Shown: positions 27,745 to 35,430 of the stretch, in pieces | Position numbering within the stretch: the stretch's first letter is position 1 | How the letters are laid out: every line of letters starts with the position of its first letter | From: Noviherbaspirillum malthae | GTDB lineage: Bacteria > Pseudomonadota > Gammaproteobacteria > Burkholderiales > Burkholderiaceae_D | Direction: 5' to 3' | Assembly (NCBI RefSeq): GCF_015352985.1 | Contig: NZ_JACYXF010000025.1 | Span: 1 to 64,000, forward strand | Length of the DNA stretch: 64,000 bases | Notes under the pieces: model-generated | What the model saw: only the letters and a program-made list of their open reading frames with translations | What the model was told of the DNA's origin: nothing | Database searches by the model: none | Program-made: the position numbers and the translations under genes

Positions 27745-27944
27745 TGGTGGACGAGCAGAGCTCGAGCTCTCCGCCAAGCGAACACAGGCACATAATCGGA
27801 AATCTCGGCGGTTTCCTTCAGGTGCGAAAGTATATTGCCATACACCAACTCGACCTGTTCGATCGGTCGATGGGTTTCCTCGGCAAGCAGCTCGACATAG
27901 CGCTTATGCTTGGCGTGTTCGGTTATGTCTGTTGAAGCATGCAT
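27741..27944 (-). CDS. DUF3562 small protein
   Basis: About 67 residues, matching DUF3562 proteins common in Burkholderiales: HAKHKRYVELLAEETHRPIE and VELVYGNIL, ISDYVPVFAWRRARALL. It is helical and soluble, with no known function. AAAGG lies 7 bases before ATG 27944; ATG 27947 and ATG 27959 are alternatives. It lies upstream of ppk2 in the opposite sense to CYTH-CHAD and could share polyphosphate or stress physiology, which is only inferred from position. Confidence 0.7.
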   Translation of the reverse strand: MHASTDITEHAKHKRYVELLAEETHRPIEQVELVYGNILSHLKETAEISDYVPVFAWRRARALLVHH

Positions 27945-28019
27945 CATGATGCCTTTCATGTGGTTGGGAACATAGTAGACACAGGCCAGGCTATGTTCGG
28001 CGGCTAAAACATCAGACGA

Positions 28020-28940
28020 TCAATAGACTTGCGGTACGCAGATCTCATGGGGAATAGGGCGGCGCGCATAATCCTCATGGCGCTCTCTTTCCGGTAAGTT
28101 GAAGGCCAGGTGTTCGATTTCCTGATAGGGAACTTGACTGAGCAGATGATGGATGCAGTTGAGCCTTGCCTTTTTCTTGTGGTCGGCTGGGACGACCCAC
28201 CACGGCGCTTCTGGAATATGGGTACGTTCGAACATGATTTCCTTGGCCACGGTGTAGTCTTCCCAGCGCCTGCGCGATTCAAGGTCCATGGGGCTCAGTT
28301 TCCATTGCTTCAATGGATCGTGAATGCGGCCAAGGAAGCGCGATTCTTGCTCTTCATCCGAGATCGAAAACCAATATTTGATCAGTTGAATGCCTGAACG
28401 TACCAACATGCGCTCGAATTCCGGCGCGGACCGAAAAAATTCCTCGTATTGCGCGTCGTCGCAGAAGCCCATGACGCGTTCGACGCCGGCACGGTTGTAC
28501 CAGCTGCGGTCAAACAGCACGATCTCTCCTGCGGCAGGCAAGTGGGCAACGTAACGCTGGAAATACCATTGGGTACGCTCCCGGTCATTCGGCGCGGGCA
28601 GCGCCGCGACACGGCATACCCGTGGATTCAGGCGCTGGGTGATGCGTTTGATGATACCGCCTTTGCCGGCAGCGTCGCGGCCTTCGAAGACGATGACTAG
28701 CCGATGGCCTGATGCAACATTCCAGTCTTGTAGCTTGACCAACTCAGCCTGCAGTCGAAACAGTTCGCGGAAGTAAGCTCGGCGTTCTTCGCGCAAGTCA
28801 ATAACATCCGCTTCATCGAGAACTTGTGTGCGCGGCGCGTTCTCAATAGACCGACTCAGGTCGAATTCAATTTCTTCGTCGTAACTATCCTCAAGCTCTT
28901 CGCGCAGACGCTCGATCTCGTCCGGGTCAATAAATTGCAC
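28020..28940 (-). CDS. ppk2: Polyphosphate kinase 2
   Basis: The 306-residue protein starts at a GTG with GGAGG 6-7 bases upstream; longer forms from 29051 would run through the Pho box and lack domain support. PPK2 features are the Walker A GRDAAGKGG (about 87-95), APNDRERTQWYFQRY, the Walker B/lid FDRSWYNRAGVERVMGF and YWFSISDEEQESRF. It transfers phosphate between polyphosphate and nucleoside diphosphates. The length and single domain fit a class I-type PPK2, but direction and nucleotide preference cannot be read from sequence. A Pho box lies upstream. Confidence 0.9.
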   Translation of the reverse strand: MQFIDPDEIERLREELEDSYDEEIEFDLSRSIENAPRTQVLDEADVIDLREERRAYFRELFRLQAELVKLQDWNVASGHRLVIVFEGRDAAGKGGIIKRITQRLNPRVCRVAALPAPNDRERTQWYFQRYVAHLPAAGEIVLFDRSWYNRAGVERVMGFCDDAQYEEFFRSAPEFERMLVRSGIQLIKYWFSISDEEQESRFLGRIHDPLKQWKLSPMDLESRRRWEDYTVAKEIMFERTHIPEAPWWVVPADHKKKARLNCIHHLLSQVPYQEIEHLAFNLPERERHEDYARRPIPHEICVPQVY

Positions 28941-28990
28941 AGGACACCTCCAATGGCAACCGGACGACCTTTTCGTAAGGTTGCCTGATT

Positions 28991-29008
28991 GTGACAAGAC
29001 TATGACGT
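28991..29008 (-). promoter_or_regulatory. Pho box upstream of ppk2
   Basis: The minus strand reads ACGTCAT-AGTC-TTGTCAC with the CA pairs 11 bases apart. The -10 position 10 bases downstream is poor (CCTTAC; TTACGA two bases later). The half-sites are good, so PhoB binding is likely; promoter strength is uncertain. Confidence 0.6.
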
Positions 29009-29237
29009 TCCATGGAAACGCTTGTTCCGGTGGCCTGTAAGAACGGGGCAAAAAGTTATGGGAATGGCTGAGGTGCTGGCAGGGCAGACGTTGATGAAGT
29101 AGGGAAATACACGGAAGGGCGTAACGCAGTCTCTGTATCGCTATGGCTCATTGTTGAAGTGTGGTACGTACCTTCGAATGAAACACCAAAACAGAAACCG
29201 CTATTGAGGTGCCTGAGAACGGTATTTCGTATCGCAA

Positions 29238-29600
29238 CTACCTGCTGACTTTGTCGGCGCGACTTCTTGTTAGCACCGTCGCGCGGCTCGGCTTTATAAG
29301 GGAAATCCCCAGTGACCAATTATTGACGACGCAGGAGAGTTCCAGTGCAGCAACAAATCCGCTGACGCTAAGGGCAGCGCCGAATTTCCCATACAAAACC
29401 AGGAAAGCAAGACTGCCCGCCACAAGGATGCTCGACAACGCAAAGTACACATTCACGCGACGTGCGCTCGGTTGAGGACCCAACAATGGATTGACCTCGA
29501 AAAGATCGGGAGCCCATAGTGTGCTCCATAATGTCTGCCGCCAATCGCAAGCCAAGGCGAGAATGGCAACGACGCTAATTATGTATGCAATATATTCCAT
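29238..29600 (-). CDS. Small integral membrane protein of unknown function
   Basis: About 120 residues with four hydrophobic segments (MEYIAYIISVVAILALACDW, then VNVYFALSSILVAGSLAFLV and later spans) and the conserved-looking loop LFEVNPLLGPQPSARRV. The NPLLG loop recalls small DUF5658-like membrane proteins, but I do not claim the family. GAGG is only 3 bases before ATG 29600; a TTG at 29636 is the alternative. No partner is evident. Confidence 0.55.
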   Translation of the reverse strand: MEYIAYIISVVAILALACDWRQTLWSTLWAPDLFEVNPLLGPQPSARRVNVYFALSSILVAGSLAFLVLYGKFGAALSVSGFVAALELSCVVNNWSLGISLIKPSRATVLTRSRADKVSR

Positions 29601-29808
29601 CTGCCTCAACGACAACGAACTGGGCACGTACAGCAATGCTCCGCGCGACTACATCACGTCGGATTCTAATATGAGGCAATAGACCAGTTGTTGACGGATT
29701 CCGAATACCGGCTGCCAAGTCAACGATGGGCGCGGATACAACAAAAACCTTGCTGATGGCTACCTGCGACTATGTACGGTTGCCTGCGGCGGGGCTAAAG
29801 GAAGCAGG

Positions 29809-31596
29809 TCAGTGCATTGAAGGGAACGTGCGCCTTTCAATAAACAAGCTGTTCCCCTTTAGCATTTTCGCCTGCTTCTTCGCTTCCGTCGCCGCTGCCG
29901 CGAGTTGTGCATGAGATGCAAAGGTATTGGGCTCCACCTTCACCAAACCCAGTGACAGCGAGGGAATCGGATGAAACAGCTGATCTCCAACGCGGTTGAG
30001 CGCCATGTAGCCATTGGCTGCACAGTCTTCCGGCTTCAAGTGATCTTCGATGGCATTGCTGAACGTTTCCAGTATGCTCCTGCAACGCTTTTCCCAATCG
30101 CTGCTCTGGAACAGGATCAAAAAATCGTCTCCACCTATATGGCCAAGGAAATCCTGTTCGGGATCGCAATACATCGCCAGGGTCCGGCTGGTCATCATGA
30201 TGACATCGTCGCCCTGGCGATATCCATAAATATCGTTGTAGGGCTTGAAATGATCGAGGTCCGCATAACCGACAACGAACGAAACCCCTGTCGATAGCAG
30301 ACGGTCGATCTCTTCATTGAGCGGGACATTGCCTGGAAGCTGAGTCAACGGGTTAGCATACCGGGCTGCACTCAGCTGCATCTGCGTGATCTCACGCATT
30401 ACATCATGCCCGGTACATAAACCCGCATACCGCCCTTGGCGCGTGACTGCAAAACCATTCGAAAAATGACGTGTATCCGCATTGGTCAACGCCAGGCTGA
30501 CTTCTTGCATGGGTGTGGCGATATCGAAGACAAGCGGCTGTGCCCGCATCAGTACTGTGCAAGGCTTTTTCCCGAGTAATTCGCGTTGATAGGGCCGGGC
30601 GAAGTGGTCCAGCAAAGTCATGCGGTCAATGATGCCGACTGGACGGTCATGATCGACTACGGCAGCCAGTTCCTGCTGCGGATTATTGATTAGAGAAGTC
30701 AGCACCGAATCCACCGTCGCTGTCGTTGAAAAGGTAGGGGCATTTCGCAAGATGCTGCCGACGGTGACCGTTTTACCGGTTGACGGCACCCGGGTACGGG
30801 CCAGTGTGGTATGCCGTAACAGTTTGGTTTTAATGGATAGGTCAATGTCGATATGCGGCTGCGGAGAAGGACGTCCAAGGAAAAAACCTTGGCCGTATTC
30901 GAACCCCGCCCGGGCGAGCAATAGCATATCGTCTTCGTTTTCAATGCCTTCTGCGATGGTCTTTGTCCGCGACTTCTGGGCTATCGACTGAATGGAGTCC
31001 AGGATATTGAGCTTCATCCGATTGGCCGCGATCCGCGACGTGAAATGCTTGTCGACCTTGACGAAGTCAGGGTGAATCTCGGACCAGAGACGCAATCCTG
31101 AATAACCGGCGCCAAGATCGTCAATGGCCACCATAAAACCCTGTTCCCGGCACCTATCAAGGGTTGAGCGCATTCTCGCGTAGTCGTGAATGGCTTCGGT
31201 TTCCGTAATCTCCAGCACGATACGCTCAGGTCGCAATCCCAGCCTGTCGAGCATGTCGAAACACGGCCTGCGCTGTATGCAATGAAACGAGTTCGGTCCC
31301 ATATTGAGGAACAGCCGCCCTGGTAGATCCAGTTGCGCAAAGTGTTCGAGTACTGTCTCCCGACAGGCCGCTTCCAGTTCCTGCAATCGGCCTAGTTGTT
31401 GCGCGCTTTGAAACAACATGGCAGGCGAGTGATATGCACTACCTTCGGGCCCACGGATTAGGCCTTCAAACCCTAGCGTTTCACCGGTTCCCAGTGAAAC
31501 GATCGGCTGAAACACTGCATGCAGCAACTTCTTGGTAAGAATTTCGTTAAAGGAGATCGTCATGAAACTGGAGGCGGTCTGCGTTACCGCACACAT
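29809..31596 (-). CDS. EAL-CBS-GGDEF cyclic-di-GMP protein with variant motifs
   Basis: About 595 residues in the order EAL (about 15-255), CBS pair (about 275-400), GGDEF (about 425-590). The EAL motif reads EGL (FEGLIRGP), DDFGTGYSS reads DDLGAGYSG, and the cyclase motif reads GGDDF. The Glu and main Asp residues are kept, so phosphodiesterase activity remains plausible, while cyclase activity is less certain. CBS domains may sense adenine nucleotides, which would link c-di-GMP to energy state. No membrane helix is seen. Start is uncertain: ATG 31596 or ATG 31563, neither with a ribosome binding site. Confidence 0.85.
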   Translation of the reverse strand: MCAVTQTASSFMTISFNEILTKKLLHAVFQPIVSLGTGETLGFEGLIRGPEGSAYHSPAMLFQSAQQLGRLQELEAACRETVLEHFAQLDLPGRLFLNMGPNSFHCIQRRPCFDMLDRLGLRPERIVLEITETEAIHDYARMRSTLDRCREQGFMVAIDDLGAGYSGLRLWSEIHPDFVKVDKHFTSRIAANRMKLNILDSIQSIAQKSRTKTIAEGIENEDDMLLLARAGFEYGQGFFLGRPSPQPHIDIDLSIKTKLLRHTTLARTRVPSTGKTVTVGSILRNAPTFSTTATVDSVLTSLINNPQQELAAVVDHDRPVGIIDRMTLLDHFARPYQRELLGKKPCTVLMRAQPLVFDIATPMQEVSLALTNADTRHFSNGFAVTRQGRYAGLCTGHDVMREITQMQLSAARYANPLTQLPGNVPLNEEIDRLLSTGVSFVVGYADLDHFKPYNDIYGYRQGDDVIMMTSRTLAMYCDPEQDFLGHIGGDDFLILFQSSDWEKRCRSILETFSNAIEDHLKPEDCAANGYMALNRVGDQLFHPIPSLSLGLVKVEPNTFASHAQLAAAATEAKKQAKMLKGNSLFIERRTFPSMH

Positions 31597-31715
31597 CTAA
31601 ACTGAGGGTAGCAATAGCGGAAGCAAGATTTGACTGCGTTACATGTTATTGCAGGACAGCAATGACATAAGTGGGATGATAATCCAGATTATTGCTTATT
31701 GGCCACGACCTTCGT

Positions 31716-31749
31716 CTGTCATTTCCCTGTAGTATTTCTTGGCTAATAT
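31716..31749 (+). promoter_or_regulatory. Distal Pho-type promoter upstream of the chemoreceptor gene
   Basis: CTGTCAT-TTCC-CTGTAGT (31716-31733), 10 bases, then -10 TAATAT (31744-31749). No ORF is seen between it and the second copy, so it would give a longer chemoreceptor transcript. The second half-site departs from consensus (AG for CA). Confidence 0.5.
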
Positions 31750-31903
31750 TGCGCTATCTGCTGTACAGCTTACCGATAAGGCTGATGGCAGGCAGGGTGC
31801 CGCCTTAACCGCATAGAGCGGGGCGGCATACCGACCACATTCCCTCTTTGGCAGACTGGAGAACAAGAAAAAACCGGTTGCCTTCGTGATTAGCATTGAA
31901 CGT

Positions 31904-31937
31904 TTGTCATTTCCCTGTAGCAATTACTGGCTAGACT
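31904..31937 (+). promoter_or_regulatory. Proximal Pho-type promoter of the chemoreceptor gene
   Basis: TTGTCAT-TTCC-CTGTAGC (31904-31921), 10 bases, then -10 TAGACT (31932-31937), identical to the -10 of the 5'-nucleotidase. It shares the core TGTCATTTCCCTGTAG with the distal copy 188 bases upstream, so the module looks duplicated. Confidence 0.6.
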
Positions 31938-31969
31938 GCGACCTTCTTTGCTTTTCTGGCTATTCCATC

Positions 31970-33511
31970 ATGTTTTCTTGGCGTACCCATGTTGGCACCC
32001 GGCTGTTGTTCGCCTTCGCCATCATCCTGACATTCCTTACCTTTACCACCGGCCTGTCGGTATGGCGACTGTTTTCAGTCAATTCGATGGCAAAAATTCT
32101 AGTCAACGACAAACTGGCCAATCAGCGGGTGGTTGCGGAATGGGATGCAGCAGTCAGCCTGAATGCGACGCGCGTCATTGCGATTGCCAAGAGTGACAGC
32201 CTGGAATTGGGCGATTACTTCGATCAGCAATTGAAGGCGGGCGAGCGCGTGATCGCCGATCATGCCGCGGCCGCGCGCAAAGGAGCCACAACTGCCGAGG
32301 AGCGCACGCTTATCGATGCGATCGTCAGTGCGGCACAAACCTATGCTGCCGTGCGCGACAAGATCTTTCAGTTGAAGGAAATCGGCCGAACACAGGAAGT
32401 TGAGCAACTGGTTGGTACTGAACTCGGTGCTGCACAGGCCGCTTATGAGAGTGCCCTGCAGCGGCTCCTTGATCACCATAAGCAGCAGGCAGACAACATC
32501 GCGGTGGAATCTGAAGCCGTGTTCAAGAACAGTGTCTTCCTTCTGTTTGTCGCCGGTGGCATCGCGGTCCTTGTAGGCATTGGCCTTGCCGTGTACTTGA
32601 CCCGGAACATCGTGCGACCCGTGACGGATGCGGCCAATCTCGCTCGACGCGTGGCGGCCGGTGATTTGACCTCCGTAGTTGATACGGACCGTGGCGACGA
32701 GATCGGTATCCTGTTGCATGCATTGTTTCAGATGAATCAGAGTTTGTCGGAGATGGCGTCCGAGATCAAAGGCGGCGTAACGGAAATTGACCGGTCGCTG
32801 AGCGAAATCGCCCATGACAATGAAGACTTGGCAGTCCGTACCGCTTTGCAGGCCGATTCTTTGCGGGGTATTTCTGTCGCGATGGACGCGTTGACAGACA
32901 CCGTGGATAGCAATGCCGAGGCGACGCAACAAGCGAAATGCCTGGCCGATGCAGCAAAATCGGTTGCCGGCGAAGGCAGCGAGGCAGTTGCCAGCGTCGT
33001 TTCAACCATGGATTCGATTCAAACGAGTTCCAAGCGTATTGCAGACATCATCAGTGTCATCGATGGCATTGCGTTCCAGACGAATATTCTGGCGCTGAAC
33101 GCCGCGGTCGAAGCTGCCCGTGCCGGCGATCATGGCAGGGGCTTTGCCGTTGTGGCTGCTGAAGTGAGGAGTTTGTCGCAGCGGTCCTCGGTGGCAGCGA
33201 AGGAAATCCGTGAATTGATCACAGTGTCAGTCAATGAAGTGGTCACAGGGACCGGCATGGTGGACCAGGCTGGCATCACCATGGCCAAGGTAGTGGATAG
33301 CATCAATCAAGTGACCGAGATTGTGGCAAGAATCAATGTGGCAAGCCAGCGACAAGCTGAAGGACTGGGTGAAATCAGGCAGTCCATCGTCGGGCTAGAC
33401 AGCACCACCGAACAAAATACCGCACTCGTCAAAGATGCAGTGCGCGCGTTAGGTGAATTGACTGCGCAGTCGCAACGCGTCGCGACGTCGGTATCCCGTT
33501 TTCGGACATAG
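31970..33511 (+). CDS. Methyl-accepting chemotaxis protein, probably phosphate-starvation induced
   Basis: The 513-residue protein has a first membrane helix (about 9-31), a periplasmic four-helix-bundle-like sensor (about 32-188), a second helix (about 190-212), a HAMP domain, and a signalling domain with the conserved hairpin FQTNILALNAAVEAARAG and GRGFAVVAAEVRSLSQRS. It relays ligand occupancy to CheA/CheW. The C-terminus lacks a CheR-binding pentapeptide (ends VSRFRT). ATG 31970 follows the proximal Pho-type promoter by about 30 bases. With CheV immediately downstream, it may guide cells toward phosphorus sources; the ligand is unknown. Confidence 0.88.
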   Translation: MFSWRTHVGTRLLFAFAIILTFLTFTTGLSVWRLFSVNSMAKILVNDKLANQRVVAEWDAAVSLNATRVIAIAKSDSLELGDYFDQQLKAGERVIADHAAAARKGATTAEERTLIDAIVSAAQTYAAVRDKIFQLKEIGRTQEVEQLVGTELGAAQAAYESALQRLLDHHKQQADNIAVESEAVFKNSVFLLFVAGGIAVLVGIGLAVYLTRNIVRPVTDAANLARRVAAGDLTSVVDTDRGDEIGILLHALFQMNQSLSEMASEIKGGVTEIDRSLSEIAHDNEDLAVRTALQADSLRGISVAMDALTDTVDSNAEATQQAKCLADAAKSVAGEGSEAVASVVSTMDSIQTSSKRIADIISVIDGIAFQTNILALNAAVEAARAGDHGRGFAVVAAEVRSLSQRSSVAAKEIRELITVSVNEVVTGTGMVDQAGITMAKVVDSINQVTEIVARINVASQRQAEGLGEIRQSIVGLDSTTEQNTALVKDAVRALGELTAQSQRVATSVSRFRT

Positions 33512-33616
33512 TTCGATCCGCAATATGCGCAACGGCCGCAATTTCTCGAAGTTATACAGGACCATTGGAGAGACTTTCAATCCCGGGGCCTCCGTGCATT
33601 CACTGTAAGGTAGACA

Positions 33617-34582
33617 ATGGACGATCTGCAAAACGACGTTGACGAGCGAAGTCATCTCACGGAATCGAACAAGTTCGAAATGCTGGTATTTCGTCTTGGG
33701 CAAGCAGCTGATGCCGGGCATTCGGAACTGTATGGCATGAATGTGTTCAAGATACGCGAAATCGTACGGATGTCACCGGTCACTGCCATTGCAGATTCTT
33801 TACCGCACATGCTGGGCGTCGTAAACCTTCGAGGTGAGATGATTCCAGTCATAGATTTGCCGAGCCTTGTCGGCTGCATTCCTGAAACTGGATTGAATAC
33901 CCTCATCGTTACCGAGTTTGCCCGATCCACGCAGGCGTTTGCGGTAGAGGAGGTGGAAGATATCGTTCGGCTGGAATGGAGTGACGTGCTTTCAGCAGAA
34001 GGTTGCGTTGCGGGCACCTCGATCACGAGCTTTGCACGCCTTGATGGGAATGTACCGCATACCCGTCTTGCCCAGGTATTGGATGTTGAGGCCATCGTCT
34101 GTCCCATGGCGCCTGACGACGGACTCAGCGATGTTGACACTGGCCACCTGGGCATCGGATTGAACTTGCATCCTGATGCGGTAATTCTTGCGGCCGACGA
34201 TTCGCTCCTTGCGCGGCGCCTCATTGAACAGGCACTTGAGACTTTGGGCATACCTGTCGTCATGACCAAGACCGGCAAGGAAGCATGGGAAAGACTGAAT
34301 GCGCTTGCCGATGCTGCCGAGGCAGAAGGGCAGACCGTGCGTGATAAGGTCGCATTGGTCCTTAGCGACCTTGAAATGCCCGAAATGGACGGTTTTACGT
34401 TGACCCGGCTGATCAAGAAAAGCCAACGCTTCAACGCTATCCCGGTCGTTATTCACTCATCGTTGTCGGGCGCTGCGAATGAGGAGCTGGTGAAGAGGAC
34501 AGGGGCCGATGCTTATGTGGCCAAGTTCGCCGCAAACGAACTCGGTGCGACAATACGAACGGTAGTTCGTCCTCTTTCGTGA
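33617..34582 (+). CDS. cheV: CheV chemotaxis coupling protein (CheW-receiver)
   Basis: The 321-residue protein has an N-terminal CheW-like domain (FEMLVFRLG, LYGMNVFKIREI, LGVVNLRGEMIPVIDLP) and a C-terminal receiver (ILAADDSLLARR, LVLSDLEMPEMDG, VIHSSLSG, YVAKF). It couples receptors to CheA, and phosphorylation of the receiver tunes adaptation. AAGGT lies 5 bases before the ATG. It follows the chemoreceptor gene by 105 bases in the same direction, so they are probably cotranscribed and this CheV may be dedicated to that receptor. Confidence 0.9.
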   Translation: MDDLQNDVDERSHLTESNKFEMLVFRLGQAADAGHSELYGMNVFKIREIVRMSPVTAIADSLPHMLGVVNLRGEMIPVIDLPSLVGCIPETGLNTLIVTEFARSTQAFAVEEVEDIVRLEWSDVLSAEGCVAGTSITSFARLDGNVPHTRLAQVLDVEAIVCPMAPDDGLSDVDTGHLGIGLNLHPDAVILAADDSLLARRLIEQALETLGIPVVMTKTGKEAWERLNALADAAEAEGQTVRDKVALVLSDLEMPEMDGFTLTRLIKKSQRFNAIPVVIHSSLSGAANEELVKRTGADAYVAKFAANELGATIRTVVRPLS

Positions 34583-34698
34583 ATACCGTTTAAGAAACCA
34601 TCAAGTGCGAAGCCTGCATGCGGCATTGCATCGCGTTCGACTCAAGCGGGAAGCAAGCCGTTGATTGTACCTCGACTTTAATTCGACGAAAGTAACGA

Positions 34699-35169
34699 CT
34701 ACTTTGCCTTCTTGGGCCGGCCAGTCTTCAATGGAGTCAGCTTACCGACAAGCTCCTGAAGCTTGGCAGTGTCGAGGTCACGCAGGAGTGCAATACCGAC
34801 CCGCAACAATTCGCTTTTCTTGACCTCGATACCGGCTTTCAGGCAGTCCTTCTTGACTTGCCCGAGTACCGCATACTCGGCTTCCGGCATCGTAAAGCTG
34901 TCCCGGACAAGTTTCGGTTTCTTCGTTTTTTCTTTGCCCTCGTCTGGCTTTGGAGCGTCCTTTGCCACACGCGGTTTCGTTTCGGGTTTAGGCGGCGCCT
35001 TTTGCTCCTTGACGACGGCAGCTGCGGCAGCGGGAATGGGCTTCATCTCCAATGGAGCTGCGGGTAGAGGTTGCACGGGTGGGACAATGACAGCATCTTG
35101 GGTCTTCCGAGTCCGACCCGTAGTTGGCTTGGCGGCCGCTGTAGATGGGGTCGCGGCATTTTTCTTCAT
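34699..35169 (-). CDS. Ala/Pro/Lys-rich protein with C-terminal ribbon-helix-helix-like region
   Basis: About 156 residues. The first 90 are low complexity, rich in Ala, Pro and Lys as in histone-H1-like proteins. The last 65 (VRDSFTMPEAEYAVLGQVKK, then VKKSELLRVGIALLRDL) look like a ribbon-helix-helix DNA-binding fold. A perfect 12-bp palindrome lies just upstream of its start, which would suit autoregulation by such a dimer. ATG 35169 is chosen; a start at 35181 is possible. It may be a nucleoid-associated or local regulator; function is not established. Confidence 0.65.
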   Translation of the reverse strand: MKKNAATPSTAAAKPTTGRTRKTQDAVIVPPVQPLPAAPLEMKPIPAAAAAVVKEQKAPPKPETKPRVAKDAPKPDEGKEKTKKPKLVRDSFTMPEAEYAVLGQVKKDCLKAGIEVKKSELLRVGIALLRDLDTAKLQELVGKLTPLKTGRPKKAK

Positions 35170-35186
35170 GTTGGGCCTCAATTTAT

Positions 35187-35213
35187 AAACGATATAAATA
35201 GTTTATATCGTTT
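35187..35213. promoter_or_regulatory. Perfect palindrome AAACGATATAAA-TAG-TTTATATCGTTT, likely operator
   Basis: Arms 35187-35198 and 35202-35213 are perfectly symmetric, with a 3-base centre. It lies 18 bases upstream of the ribbon-helix-helix-like gene (minus strand) and about 110 bases upstream of the Pho box of the nuclease gene (plus strand), so it could control either. Confidence 0.65.
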
Positions 35214-35321
35214 GATGGCAGTGCGCAAGTTGTCTATGACAACACGGGCATGCCCGTCTGCATGCCAAGGTTGTTTTTATCCCTTACCAACCGTCCCAGC
35301 CAGTTACCAAATGTTTCCTTT

Positions 35322-35355
35322 TGTTCATGTTGCGGTCATATTCGGCCCGTATTCT
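35322..35355 (+). promoter_or_regulatory. Pho-box promoter of the extracellular nuclease gene
   Basis: TGTTCAT-GTTG-CGGTCAT (35322-35339), exactly 10 bases, then -10 TATTCT (35350-35355). The ATG follows 75 bases after the -10. Confidence 0.75.
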
Positions 35356-35430
35356 TGCCCGCGGCTGCCAGCCTCGCGCGCATCCGGCCACTTTGATCAC
35401 GCTCCATATCAACCATTCACAGGGACGACC

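Noticed and set aside
28941-29051. Longer PPK2 starting at 29051
   Set aside because: The extension would overlap the Pho box and adds no PPK2 sequence, while GTG 28940 has a strong GGAGG.
33652-34434. 260-codon minus-strand open frame opposite cheV
   Set aside because: Antisense to a gene with complete CheW and receiver motifs; no ribosome binding site or family match.
35071-35430. N-terminal extension of the nuclease from 35071
   Set aside because: It would run through the Pho box and -10, opposite the start of the ribbon-helix-helix-like gene; ATG 35431 has a suitable ribosome binding site.
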